The notes beneath the pieces are model-generated. The model worked only from the letters and a program-made list of their open reading frames with translations. It was not told the DNA's origin and searched no databases. Positions 16,715 through 25,769 of a stretch of 64,000 nt of DNA are shown piece after piece; the first letter of the stretch is position 1; every line of letters begins with the position of its first letter. Made by a program: the position numbers and the translations under genes. Location: assembly GCF_000426065.1 (NCBI RefSeq), contig NZ_AUEQ01000016.1:124001-188000 (forward strand), read 5' to 3'. The DNA is from Mycobacterium sp. URHD0025. GTDB lineage: Bacteria > Actinomycetota > Actinomycetes > Mycobacteriales > Mycobacteriaceae.

Positions 16715-18414
16715 CCGTGCTCGACCGCATCGTCTACGCGCTGGAATCGACTCCGGAGATCGCGCTGTTCCTCTGCCTTGCACTCGGGTTCGCGGTCGGC
16801 AAGGTGCGCGTCTGGAAGATCTCGCTCGGCGGGGTGGCCGGAACGCTGGTCGTGGCGATCCTGATCGGCATGCTCGGCGACATCAAGCTGAACGACGAAG
16901 TCAAGACCATCGCCTTCGCCCTGTTCATCTTCACGCTCGGCTACATCTCCGGGCCGACCTTCGTCGGCAGCCTCAACCGCCAGAGCCTCAAATACGCGGC
17001 GTTCACCGTCATCGAGATCGCGTCGGTCCTCGGCATCACCGCCGCCGCGATCCTCATCATGCGGCTGGACATCGGTACCGCCGCCGGGCTGCTCGCCGGC
17101 GGAGCCACCGAGTCCGCCGTGGTGGGCACGGCCGCCGATGCGATCGCCAGGCTGCCGCTCTCGGACTCCGAGATCGAGACGCTGCAGGCCAACGTGGGCA
17201 CCGCGTACTCGATCTCCTACATCTGCGGGCTCATCACCATCGTGCTGCTGTCCAGCCAGATCTTTCCGCTGATCATGCGTGTCTCCCTGCGGGACGAGGC
17301 GACCAAACTGTGGAAGAAGCTCGGCGGCGGAGCCGACGAGGACACCGCCACGCCCGCGGCGCCGCGCATCGTCGGACGCGTCTACCGGGTGGAGACGGCG
17401 GCCGGTCAGACGGTCGCGCGCGTACAGGACAGTCTTGGGGATGCGACGGCCATCGAGCAGATCTCCCGGGCGGGCAAACCTCTCGAACTCCGTCCCGACC
17501 TCGAACTGGCCGAAGACGACCAGGTTCTCGTCGTGGGCCTGCGCGACAATCTCGTGCGGGTTCGCGACAGCATCGGCGAGGAAGTCGCCGGAGACGACCT
17601 CACGATGGACATCGATGTCGCCGAGGTGGTGTTCACCTCACGCGAGTACCGGACCACGACGCTGGGCGAGTTCAAGCGCGAGGTCAGCGTGAAAGACCGC
17701 CGTGGCGTGTTCCTCCAGCGTGTGATTCGCGGCGACCAGGACCTGCCGGTCAACGACGGGACCGTGATCCAGCACGGCGACATCGTGCGCCTCGTCGGCA
17801 CCTCCCGAGACCTCGACCGCGTGGTCGGCAGGGTCGGCTTCCGGCTCGACCCGACGGTCAAGATCGACCTCGTCTTCATCTCGCTCGGCATCGTCGCAGG
17901 CTTCCTCATCGGAGGCCTGGTCTGGCAGGTCGGGAGTATCCCGCTCACCCTCGGCACCGGCGGCGGCTGCCTGCTCACGGGCCTGCTGTTCGGATGGATT
18001 CGCTCCAAGCGCCCGACGTTCGGGCAATACGACTCGGATGCGGCCGACGTCATCAAGACGCTCGGCCTGGCCGTGTTCATCTGCGCCGTCGGATTGTCGT
18101 CGGGACCTCAAGCGGTCGCGCTCGTCAAACAGTTCGGGATCGGTCTTCCCATCGCCGGCATCGCGATGACCGCGATACCGGCATTTTTGTCCCTTCTGGT
18201 GGCATGGAAGGTGATGCGCCTGCCGGCACCGCTCGCGCTGGGCGCCATCACCGGCCAGCAGTGCTCGACCCCGGGTGTCACCGCCGTCCAGCAGGCCGCG
18301 GGCAACGCCACGCCGCTGATGGCCTACACGATCGTCTACGCCTTTTCCAATGTGGCGCTGCCGCTCCTCGGCCCGGTCGTGGTCGCGATGGCCCACGCCA
18401 TGGGCTCGACGTAA
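16711..18414 (+). CDS. AspT/YidE-type aspartate-alanine exchanger family transporter
   Basis: A 567-aa transporter with two membrane halves of about five helices each. They flank a soluble middle region (about 205-370) with two RCK_C/TrkA-C-like domains (for example LELAEDDQVLVVGLRDNLV and VIQHGDIVRLVG). The repeated AspT signature is visible as LLAGGATESAVVGTA in the first half and GAITGQQCSTPGVTAVQ in the second. Family members exchange dicarboxylates; the substrate here is unknown. It lies between the SCP gene and purF, where M. tuberculosis has no such gene as far as I recall, and it is preceded by a 16-codon leader ORF. Confidence 0.87.
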   Translation: MTVLDRIVYALESTPEIALFLCLALGFAVGKVRVWKISLGGVAGTLVVAILIGMLGDIKLNDEVKTIAFALFIFTLGYISGPTFVGSLNRQSLKYAAFTVIEIASVLGITAAAILIMRLDIGTAAGLLAGGATESAVVGTAADAIARLPLSDSEIETLQANVGTAYSISYICGLITIVLLSSQIFPLIMRVSLRDEATKLWKKLGGGADEDTATPAAPRIVGRVYRVETAAGQTVARVQDSLGDATAIEQISRAGKPLELRPDLELAEDDQVLVVGLRDNLVRVRDSIGEEVAGDDLTMDIDVAEVVFTSREYRTTTLGEFKREVSVKDRRGVFLQRVIRGDQDLPVNDGTVIQHGDIVRLVGTSRDLDRVVGRVGFRLDPTVKIDLVFISLGIVAGFLIGGLVWQVGSIPLTLGTGGGCLLTGLLFGWIRSKRPTFGQYDSDAADVIKTLGLAVFICAVGLSSGPQAVALVKQFGIGLPIAGIAMTAIPAFLSLLVAWKVMRLPAPLALGAITGQQCSTPGVTAVQQAAGNATPLMAYTIVYAFSNVALPLLGPVVVAMAHAMGST

Positions 18415-18627
18415 GCGACGCTCCGGGCCCGGCGCGGCAGCCACCGGCGCCCGAATGCGATCTTTCTCACCATCGGCGCCGACTGTGACGTGCGCTGGTT
18501 GTTTGCCCGCCCTTCCGCGGAAGTTGGCCTGGGCCTTTCTGATCGGAAACCCGGCGGTTTGCCGTTCAGACGGGCGAATTCCCGTTCGGACACGGCATCG
18601 GATTCCGTCCTACACCAGACTTGACCG

Positions 18628-18633
18628 TAGACT
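18628..18633 (+). promoter_or_regulatory. Candidate -10 box upstream of purF
   Basis: TAGACT lies in the 261-bp gap before purF, 42 bases upstream of its GTG. No convincing -35 or purine riboswitch fold was seen in the rest of the gap. Confidence 0.3.
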
Positions 18634-18675
18634 CGGTTACGTCACCAAACCGCCCGCCCCGGGAGCAGCCCTATC

Positions 18676-20217
18676 GTGACTGGCCAGCAACTCGACGACG
18701 AGAACGAACCGCGCGAGGAATGCGGCGTATTCGGGGTCTGGGCCCCGGGTGAAGACGTCGCCAAGCTCACCTACTACGGCCTGTACGCGCTGCAGCACCG
18801 CGGCCAGGAAGCCGCGGGCATCGCCGTGTCCGACGGTTCGCAGATTCTGGTGTTCAAAGACCTCGGGTTGGTAAGCCAGGTGTTCGACGAGCAGACCCTG
18901 GCCGCGATGCCGGGACACGTCGCCGTCGGACACTGTCGCTACTCCACCACCGGCTCGACCACCTGGGAGAACGCCCAGCCGGTGTTCCGCAACACCGCGG
19001 CGGGCACCGGTGTCGCACTCGGCCATAACGGCAACCTGGTCAACACCGCCGAACTCGCCACCCGGGCCCGCGGCGCCGGACTGATCGACACGAGGCATTC
19101 CGGAAACATTGCGGCCACCACCGATTCCGACATCCTGGGTGCGCTGCTGGCGCACGGCGCCGCCGACGCGACGCTGGAGCAGGCCGCCCTGGAGTTGCTG
19201 CCCACGGTGCGCGGAGCCTTCTGCCTGACCTTCATGGACGAGAACACCCTCTACGCCGCGCGCGACCCGCACGGGGTGCGTCCGCTGGCCCTCGGGCGCC
19301 TCGACCGAGGCTGGGTGGTGGCCTCGGAAACCGCTGCACTCGACATCGTCGGGGCGTCCTTCGTCCGGGACATCGAGCCCGGTGAACTCCTGGCCATCGA
19401 CGCCGACGGCGTGCGCTCCTCCCGGTTCGCCAACCCCGAACCCAAAGGTTGCGTCTTCGAGTACGTCTACCTCGCCCGCCCGGACAGCACGCTGGTGGGC
19501 CGGTCGGTACACGCCACGCGCGTCGACATCGGCCGCCGGCTGGCCCGGGAACACCCGATCGACGCCGACCTGGTGATCGGTGTCCCGGAATCGGGCACAC
19601 CGGCGGCAGTCGGCTACGCCCAGGAATCAGGCATCCCGTTCGGACAGGGCCTGATGAAGAACGCCTACGTGGGCCGCACCTTCATCCAGCCGTCACAGAC
19701 CATCCGGCAGCTCGGTATCCGGCTCAAACTCAACCCGCTGCGGGAGGTGATCCGCGGCAAGCGGCTCATCGTCGTGGACGATTCGATCGTGCGCGGCAAC
19801 ACCCAGCGCGCCCTGGTCCGCATGCTGCGTGAGGCCGGTGCCCTCGAGGTTCACGTTCGGATCGCCTCACCGCCGGTGAAATGGCCCTGCTTCTACGGCA
19901 TCGACTTCGCCACCCCGGCCGAGCTCATCGCCAATGCCGCGTCCGCCGAGCACCCCGGCGAGATGCTGGAGGCGGTACGGCATGCCATCGGCGCCGACAC
20001 CCTCGGCTACATCTCCCAGCAGGGCATGATCGCGGCCACCGAACAGCCGCCGACCCGGCTGTGCTCGGCCTGCTTCGACGGGAACTACCCGATCGAACTG
20101 CCCGGAGAGACCGCGCTGGGCAAGAACGTCATCGAGCACATGCTCGCCACCGCGGCCCGCACCGGTGTCCCGCTGCAGACCGACAACGACAACGCATCGG
20201 CGCTGCGCAGGCCCTGA
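18676..20217 (+). CDS. purF: Amidophosphoribosyltransferase PurF
   Basis: The 513-aa enzyme catalyses the first committed step of purine synthesis, making phosphoribosylamine from PRPP and glutamine. A 15-residue propeptide precedes C16 in EECGVFGVW, the N-terminal nucleophile of the glutaminase domain after cleavage. The PRPP-binding motif RLIVVDDSIVRGN lies near residues 362-374. Cysteines suited to a Fe-S cluster (VKWPCFYG, LCSACFDG) are present, as in the Bacillus-type enzyme. It starts at GTG 18676. purM follows 84 bp later on its own leaderless promoter. Confidence 0.97.
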   Translation: MTGQQLDDENEPREECGVFGVWAPGEDVAKLTYYGLYALQHRGQEAAGIAVSDGSQILVFKDLGLVSQVFDEQTLAAMPGHVAVGHCRYSTTGSTTWENAQPVFRNTAAGTGVALGHNGNLVNTAELATRARGAGLIDTRHSGNIAATTDSDILGALLAHGAADATLEQAALELLPTVRGAFCLTFMDENTLYAARDPHGVRPLALGRLDRGWVVASETAALDIVGASFVRDIEPGELLAIDADGVRSSRFANPEPKGCVFEYVYLARPDSTLVGRSVHATRVDIGRRLAREHPIDADLVIGVPESGTPAAVGYAQESGIPFGQGLMKNAYVGRTFIQPSQTIRQLGIRLKLNPLREVIRGKRLIVVDDSIVRGNTQRALVRMLREAGALEVHVRIASPPVKWPCFYGIDFATPAELIANAASAEHPGEMLEAVRHAIGADTLGYISQQGMIAATEQPPTRLCSACFDGNYPIELPGETALGKNVIEHMLATAARTGVPLQTDNDNASALRRP

Positions 20218-20287
20218 GGTCTTCGCCCCGACCTTCTTGAGGCGCCCTTAACACCTCCTGCGCTGTACCGCCGCAACAGCGGGGCGG

Positions 20288-20293
20288 TAGCCT
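20288..20293 (+). promoter_or_regulatory. -10 box for leaderless purM
   Basis: TAGCCT is followed after eight bases by ATG 20302, supporting that ATG over the in-frame TTG at 20293. Confidence 0.45.
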
Positions 20294-20301
20294 TGCTTGC
20301 G

Positions 20302-21393
<1,092 letters not shown>

Positions 21394-21397
21394 ACAT

Positions 21398-21450
21398 CAG
21401 ACAAGGTCGCGCTGGTAAGCGTCATGCGCAACCAGCGCGACCTATGTCTG
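21398..21450. terminator. Strong hairpin terminator between purM and DUF3073 gene
   Basis: Arms at 21398-21416 and 21431-21450 pair over about 19 bp with a single bulged base and a 14-nt loop. It sits between facing stop codons, so it can serve both genes. Confidence 0.7.
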
Positions 21451-21475
21451 AGTTCTGGGACGGAATGCAGGCGGC

Positions 21476-21649
21476 TCAGCGCCGCCAGTCATCCTCACCC
21501 GACCATTCGTCGGCGTCGTCACTGACGTCACCGGAATCGGGAGATCCCGACAGCTCACGTTGGAGCTGACTGAAGTCGGTGTTCGGTGAGCTGTACTTCA
21601 ACTCACGTGCCACCTTGGTCTGCTTTGCCTTCGCCCGGCCGCGGCCCAT
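21476..21649 (-). CDS. DUF3073 family small protein
   Basis: A 57-aa basic-to-acidic protein starting MGRGRAKAKQTKVARELKYS, the invariant start of the actinobacterial DUF3073 family (Rv0810c-like). The tail is rich in Ser, Asp, Glu and Trp. The longer frame reaches 21685, but the ATG at 21649 has a GAGGGG ribosome site seven bases upstream and gives the family length. The function is unknown. The 265-bp gap behind it holds its promoter and a 22-bp hairpin at 21797-21818. Confidence 0.88.
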   Translation of the reverse strand: MGRGRAKAKQTKVARELKYSSPNTDFSQLQRELSGSPDSGDVSDDADEWSGEDDWRR

Positions 21650-21796
21650 GGGGGGACCCCCTCGCGCAATAACGGAGCGGCCCAATTGCTAGGCGGCTCC
21701 GATCTGTGTGTCTTTATTGTCCTGCCAACACTTTACCGTGCCCGCCCGCGAAGTGCTGTCAGGCCCTGCCTCACGGTGAGGGGCGGGGGTCCCGGC

Positions 21797-21818
21797 TGTC
21801 GTGCTTCGTTGCACGACA
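21797..21818 (-). terminator. Short perfect hairpin downstream of ygfZ
   Basis: Eight-base arms TGTCGTGC and GCACGACA flank a TTCGTT loop about 100 bp past the ygfZ stop, a probable terminator without a U tract. The rest of the 21650-21914 gap shows no gene. Confidence 0.4.
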
Positions 21819-21914
21819 ACACGACCGTCACCTGGATCGCGGAATCCGCGCAGAGACGGTCGTCACGTCGTCGGTGACCGAGTGAGTTTACGTGCTCTTG
21901 CGCAGTTCCACGGC

Positions 21915-23009
21915 TCAACGCCCCCGCAGGCGGTCGACCGCCGCGCGGCCGGCGCCGGCGGTGGCGTCCGCCTCCGGCATGGAATCCGGGTCGATCACGG
22001 CCGGTGCTTGCGCCTCGGCCCCCGCGACCAGTTCTGTATCGACCGGTAATCCCCGTTTGAGCAGCGCCAACGCGATCGGGCCCTCGTCGGCGTGCTCCAC
22101 GACCGTGCCGATCCGGCCGACGTTGCGTCCACCGGCGGTCACCGTGTCGCCGGTCACCGGCCGGTCGGAGGAGCCGTCGAGCTGCAGGACCACCAGCATC
22201 CGGGGCGGTTTACCCAGGTTGTGTACCCGGGCGACAGTCTCCTGGCCGCGGTAGCAACCCTTGTCGAGGTGGACCGCGCCGACACCGGGCTCACCGATCC
22301 AGCCGACCTCGTGCGGGATCGTGCGCTCATCGGTGTCCACGCCCAAGCGAGGACGCCCGGCCGCCACCCGATGGGCCTCGTACGCCCAGACACCGGCCGG
22401 CCGGACACCGGCCTCGGTGAGCCGCCGGGTGTATTCGGCGACGGACTGCCGTGGCACCACCAGGTCCAGTTCGATGCCCGGAGCGGGCAGCCGCCGCAGG
22501 AAGCCACCGCCGGGCAATGCCACGGCCGTGGCCTCGGACGGCAGCTGAGCGCAGCCAAGGGCCTCGATGACCTGCTGGTCGGCCAGCCCGGGCCCGAGCA
22601 ACGACAGCACTGCCATATCCGCAGACTCGATCTGCACGTCGGCCCAGAACACCATCTTGCGCAGGTAGGCCAGCAGCGGTTCACCCCGCCACGGCTCGGT
22701 GTCCACGTAGGTGGTGCCGCCGAGATCGGTCTGGAGCCAGTGATCTTCGACACGGCCCTGCAGATCCAGGCTCAAGTTCTCGGTCACCGCGCCCTCGGGC
22801 AATGCGCTGACGTGCTGGCTGGAGATGCTGTGCAGCCACGTCAGACGGTCCTTGCCCGTCAGGGTCAGGACCGCGCGGTGGGAGCGGTCCACCCAGACCG
22901 CGGCACTTGCCGCGGAGCGCTGTTCACCGAGCGGGTCACCGTAATGCCAGACGGCGCCGGCATCGGGAGTGGCCTCGGGCGCCGGAACTGCTGACGGTTG
23001 TGCAGACAT
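21915..23009 (-). CDS. ygfZ: YgfZ/GcvT-type folate-binding protein (Fe-S cluster maintenance)
   Basis: The 364-aa protein is a tetrahydrofolate-binding YgfZ homologue, a family that supports assembly or repair of Fe-S enzymes. The diagnostic motif KGCYRGQETVARV is at residues about 248-260, including the conserved cysteine. The GcvT-like beta-barrel follows (DTVTAGGRNVGRIGT). The start at 23009 has a TAGAGT box six bases upstream. It diverges from pabC with 36 bp between starts, both apparently leaderless. A folate theme links the two neighbours, but co-function is inference. Confidence 0.92.
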   Translation of the reverse strand: MSAQPSAVPAPEATPDAGAVWHYGDPLGEQRSAASAAVWVDRSHRAVLTLTGKDRLTWLHSISSQHVSALPEGAVTENLSLDLQGRVEDHWLQTDLGGTTYVDTEPWRGEPLLAYLRKMVFWADVQIESADMAVLSLLGPGLADQQVIEALGCAQLPSEATAVALPGGGFLRRLPAPGIELDLVVPRQSVAEYTRRLTEAGVRPAGVWAYEAHRVAAGRPRLGVDTDERTIPHEVGWIGEPGVGAVHLDKGCYRGQETVARVHNLGKPPRMLVVLQLDGSSDRPVTGDTVTAGGRNVGRIGTVVEHADEGPIALALLKRGLPVDTELVAGAEAQAPAVIDPDSMPEADATAGAGRAAVDRLRGR

Positions 23010-23015
23010 AGGCCA

Positions 23016-23021
23016 ACTCTA
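23016..23021 (-). promoter_or_regulatory. -10 box for leaderless ygfZ
   Basis: Reverse-strand TAGAGT lies six bases before the ygfZ ATG. It stands back to back with the pabC promoter. Confidence 0.55.
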
Positions 23022-23031
23022 CGTTTGTCGT

Positions 23032-23037
23032 TACGCT
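23032..23037 (+). promoter_or_regulatory. -10 box for leaderless pabC
   Basis: TACGCT lies eight bases before the ATG at 23046. Confidence 0.45.
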
Positions 23038-23045
23038 GGCGACCC

Positions 23046-23924
23046 ATGGCGAGCCCACCATCCGTACTGGTCACCCTTGACGGGCAGATCCACGATCCCG
23101 ACGCTCCGCTGCTGTATGCCGACGACCTGGCCGCTGTACGGGGCGACGGGGTTTTCGAGACGCTGCTGGTGCGCGATGGCAGGCCGTGCCTCCTGGAGGC
23201 CCACCTGGGGCGGTTGACCCAGTCCGCCAAGATGCTCGATCTCCCTGAGCCTGATCTGGACGCTTGGCGAGCGGCCGTACTGCTGGGGGCCGAGCGTTGG
23301 ACCGCGGAGAACGACGGCGACGGCGTACTGCGCCTGGTATACAGCCGGGGGCGGGAGAGCGGCGGTCCCGCGACCGCGTTCGCCACCATCGGCGCACTGG
23401 CCGACCGGGTGGCCGGGGTTCGGCGTGACGGGCTGGCCGCGATCACCCTGGACCGCGGACTGCCGCTGAACGCCAGTGACATGCCGTGGTTGGCCGCGGG
23501 TGCCAAGACACTGTCCTACGCGGTGAACATGGCTGCGCTGCGGCATGCCGAGCGTCACGGAGCGGGCGACGTGATCTTCGTCAGCTCCGACGGCTATGTG
23601 TTGGAGGGACCGCGCTCGACCGTGGTGATCGCGACCGAAGGCGCCGACGGCCAGTCGATGCTGCTCACCCCGCCGCCGTGGTATCCGATCCTGCGCGGCA
23701 CCACTCAAAAGGCATTGTTCGAGGTGGCTCGGGACAAGGGCTTTGACTGCGACTTCCGGGCTCTCACGCCGTCGGATCTGCTTGGCGCGCAAGGTGTCTG
23801 GCTGGTTTCCAGCATCACCCTCGCGGCCCGGGTGCACACCCTGGACGGCCGGCCGCTGCCCTATCCGCCGCTGGCAGCCGATGTCTCCGGCCTGGTCGAC
23901 GCCGCGATCGTCAGCGATCGCTGA
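23046..23924 (+). CDS. pabC: Class IV aminotransferase, probable 4-amino-4-deoxychorismate lyase
   Basis: The 292-aa PLP enzyme is of the branched-chain aminotransferase/ADC lyase fold. The PLP lysine is in AGAKTLSYAVN near residues 154-164. The N-terminal YADDLAAVRGDGVFETLLV and the phosphate-binding LEGPRSTV also match. The mycobacterial homologue is described as ADC lyase, making p-aminobenzoate for folate; an aminotransferase role cannot be excluded from sequence. The open frame starts 48 bp upstream, but ATG 23046 gives the family N-terminus and fits a leaderless promoter. Confidence 0.85.
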   Translation: MASPPSVLVTLDGQIHDPDAPLLYADDLAAVRGDGVFETLLVRDGRPCLLEAHLGRLTQSAKMLDLPEPDLDAWRAAVLLGAERWTAENDGDGVLRLVYSRGRESGGPATAFATIGALADRVAGVRRDGLAAITLDRGLPLNASDMPWLAAGAKTLSYAVNMAALRHAERHGAGDVIFVSSDGYVLEGPRSTVVIATEGADGQSMLLTPPPWYPILRGTTQKALFEVARDKGFDCDFRALTPSDLLGAQGVWLVSSITLAARVHTLDGRPLPYPPLAADVSGLVDAAIVSDR

Positions 23925-23940
23925 GCTGCCGATAAATCGC

Positions 23941-24159
23941 TTGTCGAGGTGCGCCGACGAGGGTACTTTCGTTGGCACACAGGGAAGGAGGTGGTCCGAC
24001 AAATTGAGTGACTTATGGACATGTGAGGTGGCTGCCCGCTAGCAGCGCCGGGGTAGTTGCCTGCGCGCGCTGGCGAATTCCCCGCAGTCACCCGGCCCCC
24101 GAGCCTCCCGGTCTGTCCAACCAGGTACCAAGGCTCGGGGGCCGCCCCATATCTGGGGC
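23941..24159 (+). ncRNA. Candidate structured RNA with embedded 12-codon ORF
   Basis: The gap after pabC contains a recognisable promoter: TTGTCG at 23941, a 17-bp spacer and TACTTT at 23964. It is followed by a near-perfect anti-16S sequence, AAGGAGGTGG (23985-23994), and a TTG ORF at 24004-24042 reading LSDLWTCEVAAR. Downstream are a 13-bp perfect GC stem (24094-24106 with 24131-24143) and a second hairpin (GCCCC at 24144 with GGGGC at 24155). No gene follows on this strand, so the transcript would end here, facing the lipoprotein gene. It may be a dual-function RNA or a peptide gene with its terminator. Identity is not established. Confidence 0.4.
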
Positions 24160-24206
24160 AGCCCGTCGAACCCGCTGAATGGCGCGGTAGCCGGAGGATG
24201 CCTGAA

Positions 24207-24455
24207 CTAGCTGGGACCGGGCGCCAGCGTCGAGCACGCTTCGGTGGCCTTCTGCCAGGTCTGACCGTCCACCCCGGATGGCGGACCGGCGACCGGGCCG
24301 GGAGCCACCGGAACACCGTGCTGGGACAGGCAGTGCGCATACGTGCCATGCTCGGCCGGCGCTGAGGTGGGAGCCGGTTGCGGCCCCTCCGACGAGCAAG
24401 CACCGAGGAGCGCTGCTGCGGCAAGCAGACCTGCCGCCACGATCGACCGCCGCAT
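24207..24455 (-). CDS. Small putative lipoprotein
   Basis: An 82-aa protein with a lipoprotein signal: MRRSIVAAG, a hydrophobic stretch and lipobox LLGAC with C20 as the lipidated residue. The mature part is Pro/Ala-rich and contains two further cysteines (YAHCLSQHG and EACSTLAPG) that could form a disulfide. Its ATG shares one base with the stop of the nitrobindin-like gene (TGATG), so it is the last gene of a translationally coupled set. The function is unknown. Confidence 0.75.
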   Translation of the reverse strand: MRRSIVAAGLLAAAALLGACSSEGPQPAPTSAPAEHGTYAHCLSQHGVPVAPGPVAGPPSGVDGQTWQKATEACSTLAPGPS

Positions 24456-25126
24456 CAGCCGACAAACCGTGACAGTCGGGCCGACAGATGCGGGACGAGC
24501 CCGCCGTCAGCATCTACACGTTCTTCCACGTAACCGAGGTCCCCGCCTTCGACGATTCCGTACAGCCGCTTGGCGCCGCCGACCAACAAGCCGGACTTGC
24601 TGCGGGCCAGTGCATCGGTGACCAGCTCCCAGGACGACTGGGTGAGAGGCTTGCCGTAGAACAGCTCGACATAGCCGGCCGAATGGGCCAGCAGCAGTTC
24701 GATGGCCTGTGACTCGTCACGCCCGGCCGGATCGTCGGGATCGGTCACGAATCGCCAGAAGCCGCTCTCGCGCAGGCCGGGGGAGTCGTAATCGCCAGAT
24801 GCGGTCAACCGCCACGTCCGGGAGTCCCAGTTCAGGTAATTACCGCCGTCGTGGGAGACGACGATCTGCTGACCGAACCGGTAGTCGCCATGGGTATCGC
24901 GACCTTCGCCCTCACCGCGCCAGACGCCGACCAACGGTAACAGCGCCAACAACGCGTCGCTGAGTTCGACGCCGTCGCGAAGGTTGGCGGTGTCAGCCGG
25001 CATCGGCAGGTCATCGAAGACCGGAATGTTACGGGCCGCCGTTTCCTTGGCCCGCTCGGCGGCCGCCGCCAAGGCTCGATCACCGGATCCCGGCCCTCGC
25101 GCCGGGGCGTCGCCGCCGGAGGTCAC
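24455..25126 (-). CDS. Nitrobindin-like (FABP-like, THAP4-type) heme-binding beta-barrel protein
   Basis: A 223-aa protein with the nitrobindin fold. The signature GVWRGEGEG lies about residue 67 and the conserved C-terminal PHLSARLSRF carries the probable heme-iron histidine. Family members bind ferric heme and can isomerise peroxynitrite. The N-terminus has an Ala/Glu-rich helix (LAAAAERAKETAARN). I chose GTG 25126 because it overlaps the stop of a 32-aa membrane peptide in a GTGA; the frame itself runs upstream to 25171. The stop overlaps the downstream lipoprotein start. Confidence 0.88.
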   Translation of the reverse strand: MTSGGDAPARGPGSGDRALAAAAERAKETAARNIPVFDDLPMPADTANLRDGVELSDALLALLPLVGVWRGEGEGRDTHGDYRFGQQIVVSHDGGNYLNWDSRTWRLTASGDYDSPGLRESGFWRFVTDPDDPAGRDESQAIELLLAHSAGYVELFYGKPLTQSSWELVTDALARSKSGLLVGGAKRLYGIVEGGDLGYVEERVDADGGLVPHLSARLSRFVG

Positions 25127-25221
25127 GACTCGTCGGTGACGAGGCGGTACAGCGCGTACAACGCGAACCACGTGATGACCACGACGGCCGCGACGAGCAT
25201 TATCTCGAAGAAGAGCACCAC
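25123..25221 (-). CDS. 32-aa single-pass membrane peptide
   Basis: This small ORF begins at GTG 25221 and reads MVLFFEIMLVAAVVVITW, then FALYALYRLVTDES. It has one hydrophobic helix of about 22 residues and a short charged C-terminus. Its TGA overlaps the nitrobindin-like GTG in a GTGA, the usual arrangement for coupled translation, and the frame is otherwise purely membrane-like. It may anchor or partner the heme-binding protein; that is inference. It falls below common gene-calling length limits. Confidence 0.65.
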   Translation of the reverse strand: MVLFFEIMLVAAVVVITWFALYALYRLVTDES

Positions 25222-25284
25222 GGGAATGAGTCTAGTTCCTGGTCGAGGGTGTCGGCGCCCCGGGTCGGGACGCCCATATACACG

Positions 25285-25343
25285 CCGAACGTGGGCTTGT
25301 GTCCGAGATCACGATGAATCTTCGTACACAAGCCCACGTTCGG
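25285..25343. terminator. Perfect 18-bp hairpin downstream of the rhodanese operon
   Basis: Arms at 25285-25302 and 25326-25343 are perfectly complementary with a 23-nt loop. On the reverse strand it lies past the DUF1416 stop, so it probably ends that operon before the 32-aa peptide gene begins. Confidence 0.65.
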
Positions 25344-25360
25344 GCGGCAGAAATCAAGCG

Positions 25361-25472
25361 GTGCCGATGGCGTAGCTCCTCATCGGCTCGTGCCTCGCCT
25401 TGATCGTCGCTACGCGGTGCCGCTGGCGCAGCTCCTCATCGGCTCGTGCCTCGCCTTGATCGTCGCTACGCG
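25361..25472. repeat. Tandem duplication of a 56-bp unit at the DUF1416 stop codon
   Basis: Two adjacent 56-bp copies (25361-25416 and 25417-25472) differ at only two positions. The second copy includes the last codon and stop of the DUF1416 gene; the first is entirely downstream. It looks like a recent local duplication or a short interspersed mycobacterial repeat. Confidence 0.85.
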
Positions 25473-25768
25473 ACCTTGACGTCGACCTCGTGGATGCCCG
25501 CACCGGACGGGGCCACGCTCGCGTCGCCGTTGCCCGCGGGGGACAGGGCGCGCAGCGTCCAGGTGCCCGGAGCGGCGAAGAACCGGAAGTCACCGGTCGC
25601 CGAGGCCACGACCTCAGCGGTGAACTCGTCGCTGGAGTCCAGCAGGCGCACGAAAGCGCCGCCGACCGCCTGGCCGGAACCGTCCACCACACGACCGGTG
25701 ATCACGGTTTCCTTCTCCAGGTCGACGCCGGCGGGCAACGTCAGTCCTTGCTTGGGTGCAGAGCACAT
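25466..25768 (-). CDS. sseC: DUF1416 protein (SseC-like)
   Basis: A 100-aa protein starting MCSAPKQGLTLPAG, with an Ig-like/carboxypeptidase-regulatory beta-sandwich pattern (ITGRVVDGSGQAVGGAFVRL, then FRFFAAPGTWTLR). Family members always accompany the thiosulfate sulfurtransferase gene in actinobacteria and are called SseC. The ATG lies one base after the rhodanese stop. The 3' end lies in a tandemly duplicated 56-bp segment. The molecular function is unknown; sulfur metabolism is inferred from context. Confidence 0.9.
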   Translation of the reverse strand: MCSAPKQGLTLPAGVDLEKETVITGRVVDGSGQAVGGAFVRLLDSSDEFTAEVVASATGDFRFFAAPGTWTLRALSPAGNGDASVAPSGAGIHEVDVKVA

Positions 25769-25769
25769 A

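Noticed and set aside
16671..18488. A 605-codon forward ORF overlapping the AspT-like gene
   Set aside because: It is very rich in Arg with no domain, and the AspT frame at 16711 has clear membrane and RCK_C signatures.
18415..18675. Possible purine riboswitch in the purF leader
   Set aside because: No purine-riboswitch core or two-loop architecture was visible; only a weak -10 box.
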